Part shown: positions 16,205-23,568 of the stretch, piece after piece
How positions within the stretch are numbered: the stretch's first letter is position 1
Layout: every line of letters starts with the position of its first letter
DNA from: an uncultured Caulobacteraceae bacterium
GTDB taxonomy: Bacteria > Pseudomonadota > Alphaproteobacteria > Caulobacterales > Caulobacteraceae
DNA: 34,861 nucleotides
Assembly (NCBI GenBank): GCA_903929535.1
Contig: CAIYVC010000078.1
Location: forward strand, 1 to 34,861
Direction: 5' to 3'
Notes under the pieces: model-generated
What the model saw: the letters and a program-made list of their open reading frames with translations, nothing else
What the model was told of the DNA's origin: nothing
The model's database searches: none
Translations under genes and position numbers: made by a program

Positions 16205-17557
16205 TCAGTATTGCGCGTGCAGCCGCAGGCCGAACACCGACACCGGCCCCCGGTCGCGGTTGTAGGCCGGATTTTCCACGAACTGATAGTCCAGCGTCAC
16301 GTGTACGCCCTTGGCTGCGGCGAGGCTGTAGTAGGTCTCCAGGATCATCTCGTCGCCGGGATGCGGCAGCCGACCGTCGCCGATCAGGATGCCGTCCCCG
16401 CCCGCTGCCAGATAGCTCTGGTGCACCTTGGAGATGTCGTTGATCACCAGCGCCACCGCCGCCTTGTCGTCCTCGCGTCCCCAGGACTTGCCGCCCTGCG
16501 ACAGCCCGGCCTCGACGGTGCGGTCGATGTCGGCGAACTCATAGGCTTCCACGTCGCCGCCGGCCTCGCCGGCGCGCACGAACATACCCAGGGTCTCGGT
16601 CAGCGATTGCTCGGCGTTCAGGCTGATCCCCGAGCGGGTTCCGTAACGGCGCACCAGGGCCACGTCCGCCGGTTGACCGTTCGCCGCGCTCAGGGCCACC
16701 GCGTCGGTGTAGCCGCCCATCCGGCCATGGGTAACGAAGCCGGTCACAGCAGCCTTGCCCTTGCCGTGCCAGTCCCAGCGCCGTTCGACCTCGCCGATCT
16801 GCTGGTACTGCTGGAACTTGGAGTCGAGCGTCGTGCTGTTGGGCACCTGCGACAGGTCGAACAGGCCCGCGCGCACCGTCCAGTCCCCACGATACCACTC
16901 CACCGCCGCGCCATAGGTGAAGCCCCAGGCGTCCGCCGCATAGTCGAAGGTGCCGGTGTCGATGATCGACCAGTTGAGGAAGTCCTGGCGCGGGTCGTGG
17001 GCGTAGCTGTTGGTGTCGAACACGTCCGGCACGCCGAACTTGCCCACGGTCACTACGACGCGGTCCTCGGTGTGCGAGCCGCCCAGCACATTGAGGTCGG
17101 CGTCCGTCTTGCTGCTCTTGCCGCCCAGATCGAAGGTCTGGCGCAGGAACAGCCGCGGTAGCTTCAGATAAGGATCGCGCTTGCCGACCTTGTAGGCCTC
17201 GCCGCTCGGATAGCCCGCCACCCCGAGCGTCCCGGACAGGCCGAAGCCCTGGTCGATCTCTGGATTGATCCAGACTTCCGCTCCGCGCCACGGCTTGAAG
17301 CCGGCGTAAAGCGTGACGTCGGTGGTCTCATCGCCCCGGGCGCCGGGGTCCAGGCTCTGGTCACCCTGATAGGGCGAGTGGAAGGCGGGGTGGAACTGCA
17401 GCGTCGCGGTGCCTTGGATGTGCAGGGCAAAGGACTGCTCCGCATCGCTGTCCGCCGCCGCGCCGCCGCGATCGAATCCCTGCGCCCACGCGCCGTTCGC
17501 GCCCAGCGCCAGCAACGCGCCCGCAGCGCATCCAGCCGTCCTCGAAATCCAGTCCAT
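16205..17557 (-). CDS. OprB-type carbohydrate-selective porin
   Basis: This 450-aa outer-membrane beta-barrel has a Sec signal peptide ending ANGAWA-QG (about residue 26). The mature part has family-typical blocks: LHIQGTATLQFHPAF, a strand pattern with WINPEIDQGFGLSGTLGVAG, RLFLRQTFDLGG, VTVGKFGVPDVFDTNSYAHDPR and the final strand VSVFGLRLHAQY ending in an aromatic residue. It would admit sugars across the outer membrane. The leader in front of it has two overlapping inverted repeats next to the ribosome-binding site, so translation or transcription may be controlled there. It heads a likely three-gene operon. Confidence 0.87.
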   Translation of the reverse strand: MDWISRTAGCAAGALLALGANGAWAQGFDRGGAAADSDAEQSFALHIQGTATLQFHPAFHSPYQGDQSLDPGARGDETTDVTLYAGFKPWRGAEVWINPEIDQGFGLSGTLGVAGYPSGEAYKVGKRDPYLKLPRLFLRQTFDLGGKSSKTDADLNVLGGSHTEDRVVVTVGKFGVPDVFDTNSYAHDPRQDFLNWSIIDTGTFDYAADAWGFTYGAAVEWYRGDWTVRAGLFDLSQVPNSTTLDSKFQQYQQIGEVERRWDWHGKGKAAVTGFVTHGRMGGYTDAVALSAANGQPADVALVRRYGTRSGISLNAEQSLTETLGMFVRAGEAGGDVEAYEFADIDRTVEAGLSQGGKSWGREDDKAAVALVINDISKVHQSYLAAGGDGILIGDGRLPHPGDEMILETYYSLAAAKGVHVTLDYQFVENPAYNRDRGPVSVFGLRLHAQY

Positions 17558-17561
17558 GCGA

Positions 17562-17600
17562 TCCCTTCTGCCTGCCTTGAGGCAGACCCAGCCTCAGGGA
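17562..17600 (-). promoter_or_regulatory. Alternative-hairpin leader of the porin gene
   Basis: Read on the minus strand, the leader holds hairpin A, TGAGGC-7-GCCTCA (17596-17578), and hairpin B, TCTGCCT-6-AGGCAGA (17586-17567). The two share GCCTCA bases, so they exclude each other. Hairpin B ends directly against the AGGGA ribosome-binding site (17566-17562). TCCCT at the far end (17600-17596) is complementary to that AGGGA and could mask it. This layout resembles a translational switch or attenuator. No known riboswitch class is recognised. Confidence 0.4.
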
Positions 17601-17691
17601 AAAGCGCAGACGCCCTATCGGCTCCGCTTGCGTGTCTTAGCCGCAGTTCATGGCGTGATGTTGAAGGCCAGGGCCGACGGTGGTGTAGGCT

Positions 17692-18540
17692 ATGGCAAAC
17701 CCTGAGAGTCGCCTGATGCCGCAAACCTCGCCCCAATCCAAGTCCGCAAGCTACCGCCTCGCCATCGAGGACCCCGATTTCCTTCACCGCGACGAGCTGC
17801 GCGGGGTGCGTCTGCAGCTGGAATACGACAAGCCCGAGATACTTCTGCGCGAGTGGGGCGTGCGCTCGACCATCATCGTATTCGGCAGCGCCCGCATCCC
17901 GTCACCCGAAAAAGCCAAGGCGATCCGCAAGGCGGCGGGCGGGAGCCTGGACGAGAAGGCCGAGGCCCTGCTGCAGCGTCACGTCGCCTACTATCAGGCC
18001 TCACGCGAGTTCGGCCGCATCGCTTCGGAGCGCGGCGGCGCCTTCGCCCCGGTGGACCGCTGGCGCGACAACGTCATCGCCACCGGCGGCGGACCGGGCA
18101 TCATGGAGGCCGCCAACCGCGGCGCGCACGAGGCCGGCGCCCCGACCATCGGCTTCAACATCAACCTGCCCACCGAGCAGTTCCCCAACCCTTACACCAC
18201 GCCGGAGTTGACCTTCCGCTTCCAGTATTTCGGCATGCGTAAGATGCACATGGCCATGCGCACCAACGCTCTGGTGGTCTTCCCCGGCGGCTTCGGCACC
18301 CTGGACGAGCTGTTCGAGCTGCTGACCCTGCAACAGACCGGCAAGTCGCCGCCCTCCCCCATCGTGCTGATGGACCAGGCCTACTGGCGCAATCTGATCA
18401 ACTTCCAGGCCCTGATCGACGACGGCATGATCCGCGAAGCCGACATGAACCTGTTCGGTTTCGCCGAGACCGCCGAGGAAGCCTGGACCGCGCTGGTCGA
18501 CCGCGGTCTGCGCGACCACGCCCCGCCTCACCCGCGCTAG
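17692..18540 (+). CDS. LOG-family nucleotide 5'-monophosphate phosphoribohydrolase
   Basis: This 282-aa Rossmann-like protein belongs to the LOG/TIGR00730 family, whose members cleave nucleoside 5'-monophosphates (cytokinin ribotides or purine nucleotides) to free base and ribose 5-phosphate. The signatures GGGPGIMEAANRGA and PGGFGTLDELFE (active-site Arg/Glu region, with RKMHMA upstream) are intact. It is longer than the ~190-aa plant-type LOG, with an extra N-terminal helical part (about residues 20-90), as in the larger bacterial form. The ATG at 17692 is followed by another at 17716, which could also be used. It is convergent with phoN, sharing a CTAG for both stops. Confidence 0.9.
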   Translation: MANPESRLMPQTSPQSKSASYRLAIEDPDFLHRDELRGVRLQLEYDKPEILLREWGVRSTIIVFGSARIPSPEKAKAIRKAAGGSLDEKAEALLQRHVAYYQASREFGRIASERGGAFAPVDRWRDNVIATGGGPGIMEAANRGAHEAGAPTIGFNINLPTEQFPNPYTTPELTFRFQYFGMRKMHMAMRTNALVVFPGGFGTLDELFELLTLQQTGKSPPSPIVLMDQAYWRNLINFQALIDDGMIREADMNLFGFAETAEEAWTALVDRGLRDHAPPHPR

Positions 18541-19247
18541 AACCCAGCCGCCTTGAGCTCTGCCCGCGCGGCGGCCAGATCGGCCTGCATCTTCGGGCTG
18601 TTCAGCATGTCGTGGCCGATGATCGTGCCGATCGCCTCACCGGCGGCGACATCGCTGCGGTAGTGCACACCGCAGACCATGCGGCTGTAGCCGAAGTCCT
18701 GCGCCCGCTCGAGGATGGTCTGAGCCCGGTCTGGCATCAGGCCTGCCAGCACTACGCCTGCGGAGAAGGCATAGAGGGTGTGGCCGCTGTGATAGGACGA
18801 CCAAGGATCGGTGTCGGCGCTGATCGGGCAGCCCTTCAGGGACAGATCCGTCACCCAGGGGCGCGGCCGCTTGAAATAGTCCTTGGCCCGCACCGAGACG
18901 ATGCCCATGTCGTGGCTGACGGCGCGCATCACCTTGGCGGTGGCCGGCAGGGCTGCCATGTCGAACTTCGGCCCCAACTGCTGCACGAACAGACGCCAGT
19001 CCTGATGCTGGTCGTCCCAGGCGGCCTGATTCAGACGGGCTTGGCTGCGCTCGGCCTGGATACGGTGCAGCTCGGCCATCTCCGCCGCCTGAATGCCGGA
19101 GTCGAGCGCGGGCGGCGGGGGCAGGATGCGGGAGGGGTCGATCTGCTCGGGAGTCAGGATATCCAGCGACCGTGGCGCGATGGAAGCGGCCCCAGCGCCG
19201 CCGGCCAGCACGGACAGAGCGATCGCAGCGAGGACCGGTCGAAGCAT
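18537..19247 (-). CDS. Class A (PhoN-like) periplasmic acid phosphatase
   Basis: This 236-aa secreted non-specific acid phosphatase of the PAP2 fold hydrolyses organic phosphomonoesters in the periplasm. A signal peptide (LRPVLAAIALSVLAGGAGAA) supports the ATG at 19247; the frame is open to 19367 but the extension lacks signal features. Motifs are K-x6-RP (KDYFKRPRP), then WSSYHSGHT where most members have PSGH, and SR-x5-H-x3-D (SRMVCGVHYRSD). So catalytic residues are retained, with a Pro-to-His change before SGH. Two cysteines (KGCPIS and MVCGVH) could pair. It is distinct from the integral-membrane PAP2 enzyme at 2617, which keeps PSGH. Confidence 0.9.
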   Translation of the reverse strand: MLRPVLAAIALSVLAGGAGAASIAPRSLDILTPEQIDPSRILPPPPALDSGIQAAEMAELHRIQAERSQARLNQAAWDDQHQDWRLFVQQLGPKFDMAALPATAKVMRAVSHDMGIVSVRAKDYFKRPRPWVTDLSLKGCPISADTDPWSSYHSGHTLYAFSAGVVLAGLMPDRAQTILERAQDFGYSRMVCGVHYRSDVAAGEAIGTIIGHDMLNSPKMQADLAAARAELKAAGF

Positions 19248-19443
19248 CGGCGGAGCATAGGCGCCAGAGGTAACGGTTTTGCTTCCATCCGGCTTATGGG
19301 CTTGCCTGCATGAAACCTTGATGGGCCGCCGCACATTCACCTTAGACAGCGCGCATAGCTTGGCCATGCGGCGCCGTGGCTCTGGCTATCGGAGGCTCGC
19401 CATCCTAGGAAGCGGGTCTCAGCAAGGTTTGAGAGACGGACGA

Positions 19444-20160
19444 ATGGGCGAAGACGCGGCGGGACAGAAGGGCATGGCGGGCGGACTTATGCGGCGGCGC
19501 GCCTTCCTGGCCGGCGGCGTCGGCATGGGCCTGGCCCTGCCCCTATTGGGCCCGACAAGCGCTCGCGCGGCCCTGCCCGGTATTCCGTCAAGCGGCCAGG
19601 TCGCCTTCAAGGTCTACCGCAAGGGCGCCCACATCGGCGAACATGACCTGCGCTTCGACATGGACGGCGACAACCTGACCGTGACGGTCCACGTGCACAT
19701 CGTCGTCAAGATCGGCCCGGTGCCGGTCTACAACTATACTCACCGCTCGACCGAGCATTGGCGCGGCGACCGCTTCGTCAACATGGACAGCGCCACCCAG
19801 TCCAACGTCTCCAAACACAAGGTCAGCGCCGTGCGCATGGGCGATGGCGTGCATGTCGAGCCGGCCACGCTGGCCCCCTATGTGGCGCCCGTGGGCGCCG
19901 TGCCGCTGACCCATTGGAACCGGTCCATCTACGGCGGCCCGCTGTTCAATCCCGACGACGGCAAGCCGCTGCGCATCACGGTGGCCAACAAGGTGGAGGA
20001 CATGGTCAAGCTGGACGACGGCTCCAGCGTTTCGGCCACCCACTACACCCTGGTCGGGGAAGCGGTGCAGATGGAGGACTACTATGACTCCTCTGGCGTC
20101 TGGACCGGTCTGAGGGCCAAGGTCGAGGACGGCTCCTTCGTCGATTACCGCCGGGTTTGA
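19444..20160 (+). CDS. Tat-exported DUF6134-like protein
   Basis: This protein is about 238 aa with a twin-arginine signal (MRRRAFLAGG followed by a hydrophobic stretch and SARAALP), so it is exported folded, possibly with a cofactor or after cytoplasmic assembly. The mature part is a beta-rich domain with blocks FKVYRKGAHIGEHDLRF, TVHVHIVVKIGPVPVYNYTH and VEDMVKLDDGSSVSATHYTL, resembling DUF6134 (function unknown). Start choice is open: ATG 19444 has GAGAGACGGA upstream, while ATG 19474 or 19489 would give a shorter signal. The gene is divergent from phoN. Downstream lie three strong hairpins. Confidence 0.75.
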   Translation: MGEDAAGQKGMAGGLMRRRAFLAGGVGMGLALPLLGPTSARAALPGIPSSGQVAFKVYRKGAHIGEHDLRFDMDGDNLTVTVHVHIVVKIGPVPVYNYTHRSTEHWRGDRFVNMDSATQSNVSKHKVSAVRMGDGVHVEPATLAPYVAPVGAVPLTHWNRSIYGGPLFNPDDGKPLRITVANKVEDMVKLDDGSSVSATHYTLVGEAVQMEDYYDSSGVWTGLRAKVEDGSFVDYRRV

Positions 20161-20184
20161 CCTCTTCAGTCCGCCGCAAAAGGG

Positions 20185-20236
20185 GCGGGCCGCGGTGATG
20201 ACCAAGGGGGGGACACAAGGTCAGGCCGCGGCCCGC
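20185..20236. terminator. Long GC-rich stem, likely bidirectional terminator
   Basis: GCGGGCCGCGG (20185-20195) pairs perfectly with CCGCGGCCCGC (20226-20236), with an inner TGACC/GGTCA stem (20199-20203 / 20219-20223). AAAAG precedes it and CTTTA follows it, so short U-runs exist on both strands. It lies between two convergent genes. It may instead be the first stem of a structured RNA. Confidence 0.6.
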
Positions 20237-20243
20237 TTTAAGC

Positions 20244-20266
20244 GCCGCCGGTCAGGGGCCGGCGGC
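20244..20266. terminator. Second hairpin of the 20185-20291 cluster
   Basis: GCCGCCGG-TCAGGGG-CCGGCGGC is a perfect 8-bp stem with a 7-base loop, followed by TTCT. It is only seven bases from the preceding stem. Confidence 0.5.
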
Positions 20267-20270
20267 TTCT

Positions 20271-20291
20271 AAGGACCCGGGAGAGGTCCTT
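20271..20291. terminator. Third hairpin of the 20185-20291 cluster
   Basis: AAGGACC-CGGGAGA-GGTCCTT is a perfect 7-bp stem with a 7-base loop. The flanking AA/TT pairs make it terminator-like for minus-strand transcription from the Spy-like gene, whose stop is at 20310. Confidence 0.5.
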
Positions 20292-20309
20292 CTCGATGAA
20301 GGCCCGCGC

Positions 20310-20879
20310 CTAGCGCGGTCCTCCGAAACCCGGAGGCCCGCCGCCGAAGCGGCCGCTCATATGATGATGGCCATGCTCACCGCCCATCGGAGGCATGAGG
20401 TCGAAGGCCTTGCGTTGCTCAGGCGTGAGTGCGGCGTAGAAGGTCCGGATCGCCGCGGCGGTCTGCTGGAAGCGGGCCTGACGCTCGGTCATGCGCTTCT
20501 GCATCAGATCCAGGCGCTCCGGCGTGGTCATCGGCGCCGCTTCGGGCCCGCGTCCGCGCTCGCGGCCCGGTCCACGGCCCAGACCGCCGTCCTTGCCGTC
20601 GCGCGCAGGCGGCTTCAGGGCGGCGACATAGGCCTGGAAGGCGGCTTCCTGGTTCGGCTTGATCTGCAGCAGATCGTGCTCGCGCTGTTCGCGGCGCTTC
20701 TGCATCTCCTCGAAGAATTTGCGGCCGTCGAAGCCGGGGCGGCCGGAGCCGCCAGGTCCGCGCTGGCCGGCGCCGGGCGGCGGGCCTTGCGGGCGATCCT
20801 GCGCGACCGCCAGCCCAGCGGCAGCGAGACCCAGGCAGAGGGCGCTGGCGGCGACGGTGCGTTTCCAAGATCCGTTCAT
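20310..20879 (-). CDS. Spy/CpxP-like periplasmic protein (LTxxQ motif)
   Basis: This 189-aa exported protein has a Sec signal (KRTVAASALCLGLAAAGLAVAQ). After a Gly/Pro/Arg-rich linker (RPQGPPPGAGQRGPGG), helical segments rich in Gln/Arg/Glu appear: FFEEMQKRREQREHDLLQI, then MQKRMTERQARFQQTAAAIRTFY. The motif AALTPEQRKAFD is the LTxxQ signature of the Spy/CpxP chaperone family, which buffers envelope stress and can bind metals. The C-terminus is His/Gly-rich (GGEHGHHHMSGRFGGG), possibly metal-binding. The start at 20879 is chosen for the signal peptide and a GGAG site; the longer frame to 21053 has no signal features. It is divergent from feoA. Confidence 0.82.
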   Translation of the reverse strand: MNGSWKRTVAASALCLGLAAAGLAVAQDRPQGPPPGAGQRGPGGSGRPGFDGRKFFEEMQKRREQREHDLLQIKPNQEAAFQAYVAALKPPARDGKDGGLGRGPGRERGRGPEAAPMTTPERLDLMQKRMTERQARFQQTAAAIRTFYAALTPEQRKAFDLMPPMGGEHGHHHMSGRFGGGPPGFGGPR

Positions 20880-21112
20880 GGTGGTGAGAACTCCAATGCG
20901 TATTTCCGATGTCCTCAGGAAATCACGCGGCGGTCCCCAGGGCATTTCATCCAGGCGCCGGTTTTTCGTCGAATTGTATCCGCAACCCGGATCTTCGCCG
21001 CTTTGCCGCCTTATCCGCGTCCGATCCAGGGCGGCGGCGCGCTTTGCCATCACCGGGTGCGTCTGATATTCACTCGCAGGTAGTTCGCGCGCCGAGAGGA
21101 AGCCCCAAGGCG

Positions 21113-21442
21113 ATGAATGTGCAGTGGCGTCAGGGTTCTGCGGTGGGAGCGGCTAGCCTTCCCGCCGGCGTCGTGCGCCTGAGCGAGGCGCGGCGCGGCG
21201 ACCGCGGCGTGGTGCTGGCGGTGTCGCCTGACGCCATGACCGGCGCGGACTCCGAGGAGCGCGAGGAGCTGGAGCGGCGTTTGCTGGAGATCGGCTTCGT
21301 CGAGGGCGCGCGCATCGAACTGCTGCACGAGGGCTTCATCGGCCGCGACCCGATCGCGGTGCGGCTGGACGACATGCGCGTAGCGCTGCGCCGGCGCGAG
21401 GCGCAGGGCGTGATCATCACCCTGGACGGCGCCGCAGGATGA
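21113..21442 (+). CDS. feoA: FeoA, ferrous iron transport accessory protein
   Basis: FeoA is a small SH3-like cytoplasmic protein needed with FeoB for Fe(II) uptake. This 109-aa version is longer than the usual 75-85 aa: it has a polar N-terminal tail of about 18 residues and an acidic insertion (DSEEREELERR, about residues 46-56) before the conserved block LLEIGFVEGARIELLHEG and DPIAVRLDDMRVALRRREA. The frame is open upstream to 20909 within the intergenic region, but the ATG at 21113 gives a plausible protein. Its stop overlaps the feoB start (ATGA). The 233-base region upstream has no recognisable Fur box. Confidence 0.93.
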   Translation: MNVQWRQGSAVGAASLPAGVVRLSEARRGDRGVVLAVSPDAMTGADSEEREELERRLLEIGFVEGARIELLHEGFIGRDPIAVRLDDMRVALRRREAQGVIITLDGAAG

Positions 21443-23301
21443 ACGCCCCGGTCCCCGTGCGCGACCTCCGTATCGCGCTGGTCGGCAATCCCAACAGCGG
21501 CAAGACGGCCCTGTTCAACGCCCTGACCGGCGGACGGGCCAAGGTCGCCAACTACGCGGGCGTCACCGTCGAGCGGAAGGAGGGCTTCCTGACCTCGCCG
21601 GCCGGCCGGCGCGTCTCGGTGCTCGACCTGCCCGGCACCTATTCCCTGCGCGCCCGCAGTCCTGACGAGGAAGTGACCCGCGACGTGGTGCTGGGCAAGC
21701 GCGCGGGCGAGCGGGCGCCGGACCTGCTGGTGTGCGTGGCCGACGCCACCAACCTGCGTCTGGTGCTGCGCCTGATCCTGGAACTGAAGCAGACCGGCCA
21801 GCCTGCGGTGCTGGCGCTGAACATGATCGACATCGCCCAACGCCAGGGCATCGACATCGATCTTGAGGCTTTGTCGCGCGAGATCGGCATGCCGGTGGTG
21901 ACCACCGTGGCGACGCGCAAGCGCGGCATCGAGGACCTGCTGATCGCCATCGACGAGACCGCCGCGGTCAGCGACGCCCAGACCGTTAGCGGATGGCATT
22001 CCCCCTCGGCGGGCGAGATCCGCGACTCCCATCGCGAGGCCGAACGGATCATCAAGATCGCGGTGCGTCCGCCCAAGCGGCCCGACACCTGGACCGGCAA
22101 GATCGACTCCGTGCTGCTGCACCCGGTCTCCGGCATCGTGATCCTGCTGGCCATCCTGTTCCTGATGTTCCAGGCGGTGTTCAGCTGGGCGACCCCGATT
22201 ATGGACCTGATCAAGGCCGGCTTCGACTGGCTGGCCATGCAGGTGACCGCCCATGTGCCCAACGGCCTGATCCAGAGCCTGATCGCCGATGGCGTCATCT
22301 CGGGAGTCGGCAGCGTGCTGGTGTTCCTGCCGCAGATCATGATCCTGTTCTTCTTCATCATCCTGCTGGAAGACTTCGGCTACATGGCCCGGGCGGCCTT
22401 CCTGATGGACCGCATCATGGGCGGCGCCGGCCTGCACGGGCGCGCCTTCATCCCGCTGCTGTCCAGCTTCGCCTGCGCCATCCCCGGCATCATGTCGACG
22501 CGTGTGATCGACCAGAAGCGCGACCGGCTGACCACCATCCTGGTGGCGCCGCTGATGACCTGTTCGGCGCGTATTCCGATCTACACGCTGATCATCTCGG
22601 CCTTCATCCCGAACAAGACGCTGTGGGGCTGGGTCAGCCTGCAGGGCCTGGTGATGCTGGGCCTCTATGTCGCCGGCATGGTCAGCGCCCTGGCTGTCGC
22701 CTTCATCTTCCGCAAAGTGTTTTGGAGAGGCGCCAGCGAGCCCTTCATCATGGAGCTGCCGGCCTACAAGACGCCGGACCCCAAGAACGTGGCGCGCAAT
22801 GTGCTGCTCCGGGCCGAGATCTTCCTGAAGCGGGCGGGCACCACCATCCTGTCAATGATGATCCTGATTTGGTTCCTGTCGACGGTGCCGTTCAAGCCCG
22901 CCGGCGCCGTGGGCCCGGCCATCGACTACTCCTTCGCCGGCATCATCGGCCACACGCTGCAGCCGCTTCTGGCCCCGATCGGCTTCAACTGGCAGATGGC
23001 CGTGGCCCTGGTCCCCGGCATGGCGGCGCGCGAGGTCGCGGTGGGAGCGCTGGGCACCGTCTACGCCATCGGAGAAGGCCAACCGGGCCAGCTAGCCACC
23101 ACCCTGGCCGGTCACTGGTCCCTGCCCACGGCCCTGGCCTTCCTGGCCTGGTACATCTTCGCGCCGCAGTGCGCCTCGACCCTGGGTGTGGTCAAACGCG
23201 AGACCAACGCCTGGCGCTGGCCGATCATCATGTTCGTCTACATGATCGCCCTGGCCTATGTGGCGGCGCTGATCACTTTCCAGGTCGCGTCACGCTTCTG
23301 A
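21439..23301 (+). CDS. feoB: FeoB, ferrous iron transporter with GTPase domain
   Basis: This 620-aa Fe(II) uptake protein has an N-terminal G-protein domain with G1 GNPNSGKT (16-23), G3 DLPG (63-66) and G4 NMID (128-131), then a guanine-dissociation-inhibitor helical region. The membrane part has the two inverted Gate segments (IMILFFFIILLEDFGYMARAAF... and the later PGMAAREVAVGALG block). It is shorter than the 773-aa E. coli protein and lacks the C-terminal cytosolic cysteine tail; no feoC follows. feoA and feoB overlap by four bases, so they form an operon. Confidence 0.96.
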   Translation: MNAPVPVRDLRIALVGNPNSGKTALFNALTGGRAKVANYAGVTVERKEGFLTSPAGRRVSVLDLPGTYSLRARSPDEEVTRDVVLGKRAGERAPDLLVCVADATNLRLVLRLILELKQTGQPAVLALNMIDIAQRQGIDIDLEALSREIGMPVVTTVATRKRGIEDLLIAIDETAAVSDAQTVSGWHSPSAGEIRDSHREAERIIKIAVRPPKRPDTWTGKIDSVLLHPVSGIVILLAILFLMFQAVFSWATPIMDLIKAGFDWLAMQVTAHVPNGLIQSLIADGVISGVGSVLVFLPQIMILFFFIILLEDFGYMARAAFLMDRIMGGAGLHGRAFIPLLSSFACAIPGIMSTRVIDQKRDRLTTILVAPLMTCSARIPIYTLIISAFIPNKTLWGWVSLQGLVMLGLYVAGMVSALAVAFIFRKVFWRGASEPFIMELPAYKTPDPKNVARNVLLRAEIFLKRAGTTILSMMILIWFLSTVPFKPAGAVGPAIDYSFAGIIGHTLQPLLAPIGFNWQMAVALVPGMAAREVAVGALGTVYAIGEGQPGQLATTLAGHWSLPTALAFLAWYIFAPQCASTLGVVKRETNAWRWPIIMFVYMIALAYVAALITFQVASRF

Positions 23302-23343
23302 GACGGCCCGAGGCAAAAACTACGCCCGCCTTGCAGTCGAATC

Positions 23344-23357
23344 GCGCAAATTTGCGC
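23344..23357. promoter_or_regulatory. Perfect 14-bp palindrome GCGCAAATTTGCGC
   Basis: It lies 42 bases after the feoB stop and about 210 bases upstream of the glycosyltransferase start, in the second-longest gene-free stretch of the window (23302-23568). The palindrome is a plausible dimer-binding site or a weak hairpin. I see no other structure in this stretch apart from the glycosyltransferase ribosome-binding site at its end. Confidence 0.4.
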
Positions 23358-23568
23358 ACGATGTAAAAGACTTGCGTCGGCATGACTGCGCCGTGCAAAG
23401 CGAGGACGGCAGAGGTTTTCGAAGCTTGGCCGCCGGTGTATCAGGCCGTAAGGTCTTCGTTGTTGATCTTTGGGGCTTAGGTTTGCGACAAGACGCTGAC
23501 GCATCCGACCGCGACTTGGAACGTTGGCTGCTCGCGGCGGCGAGGCAAAAACCTCACCGAGGAGAGGC

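Noticed and set aside
21065-21079. TGATATTCACTCGCA upstream of feoA as a Fur box
   Set aside because: Only one half resembles the TGATAAT element. The other half has no symmetry, so a Fur box cannot be supported.
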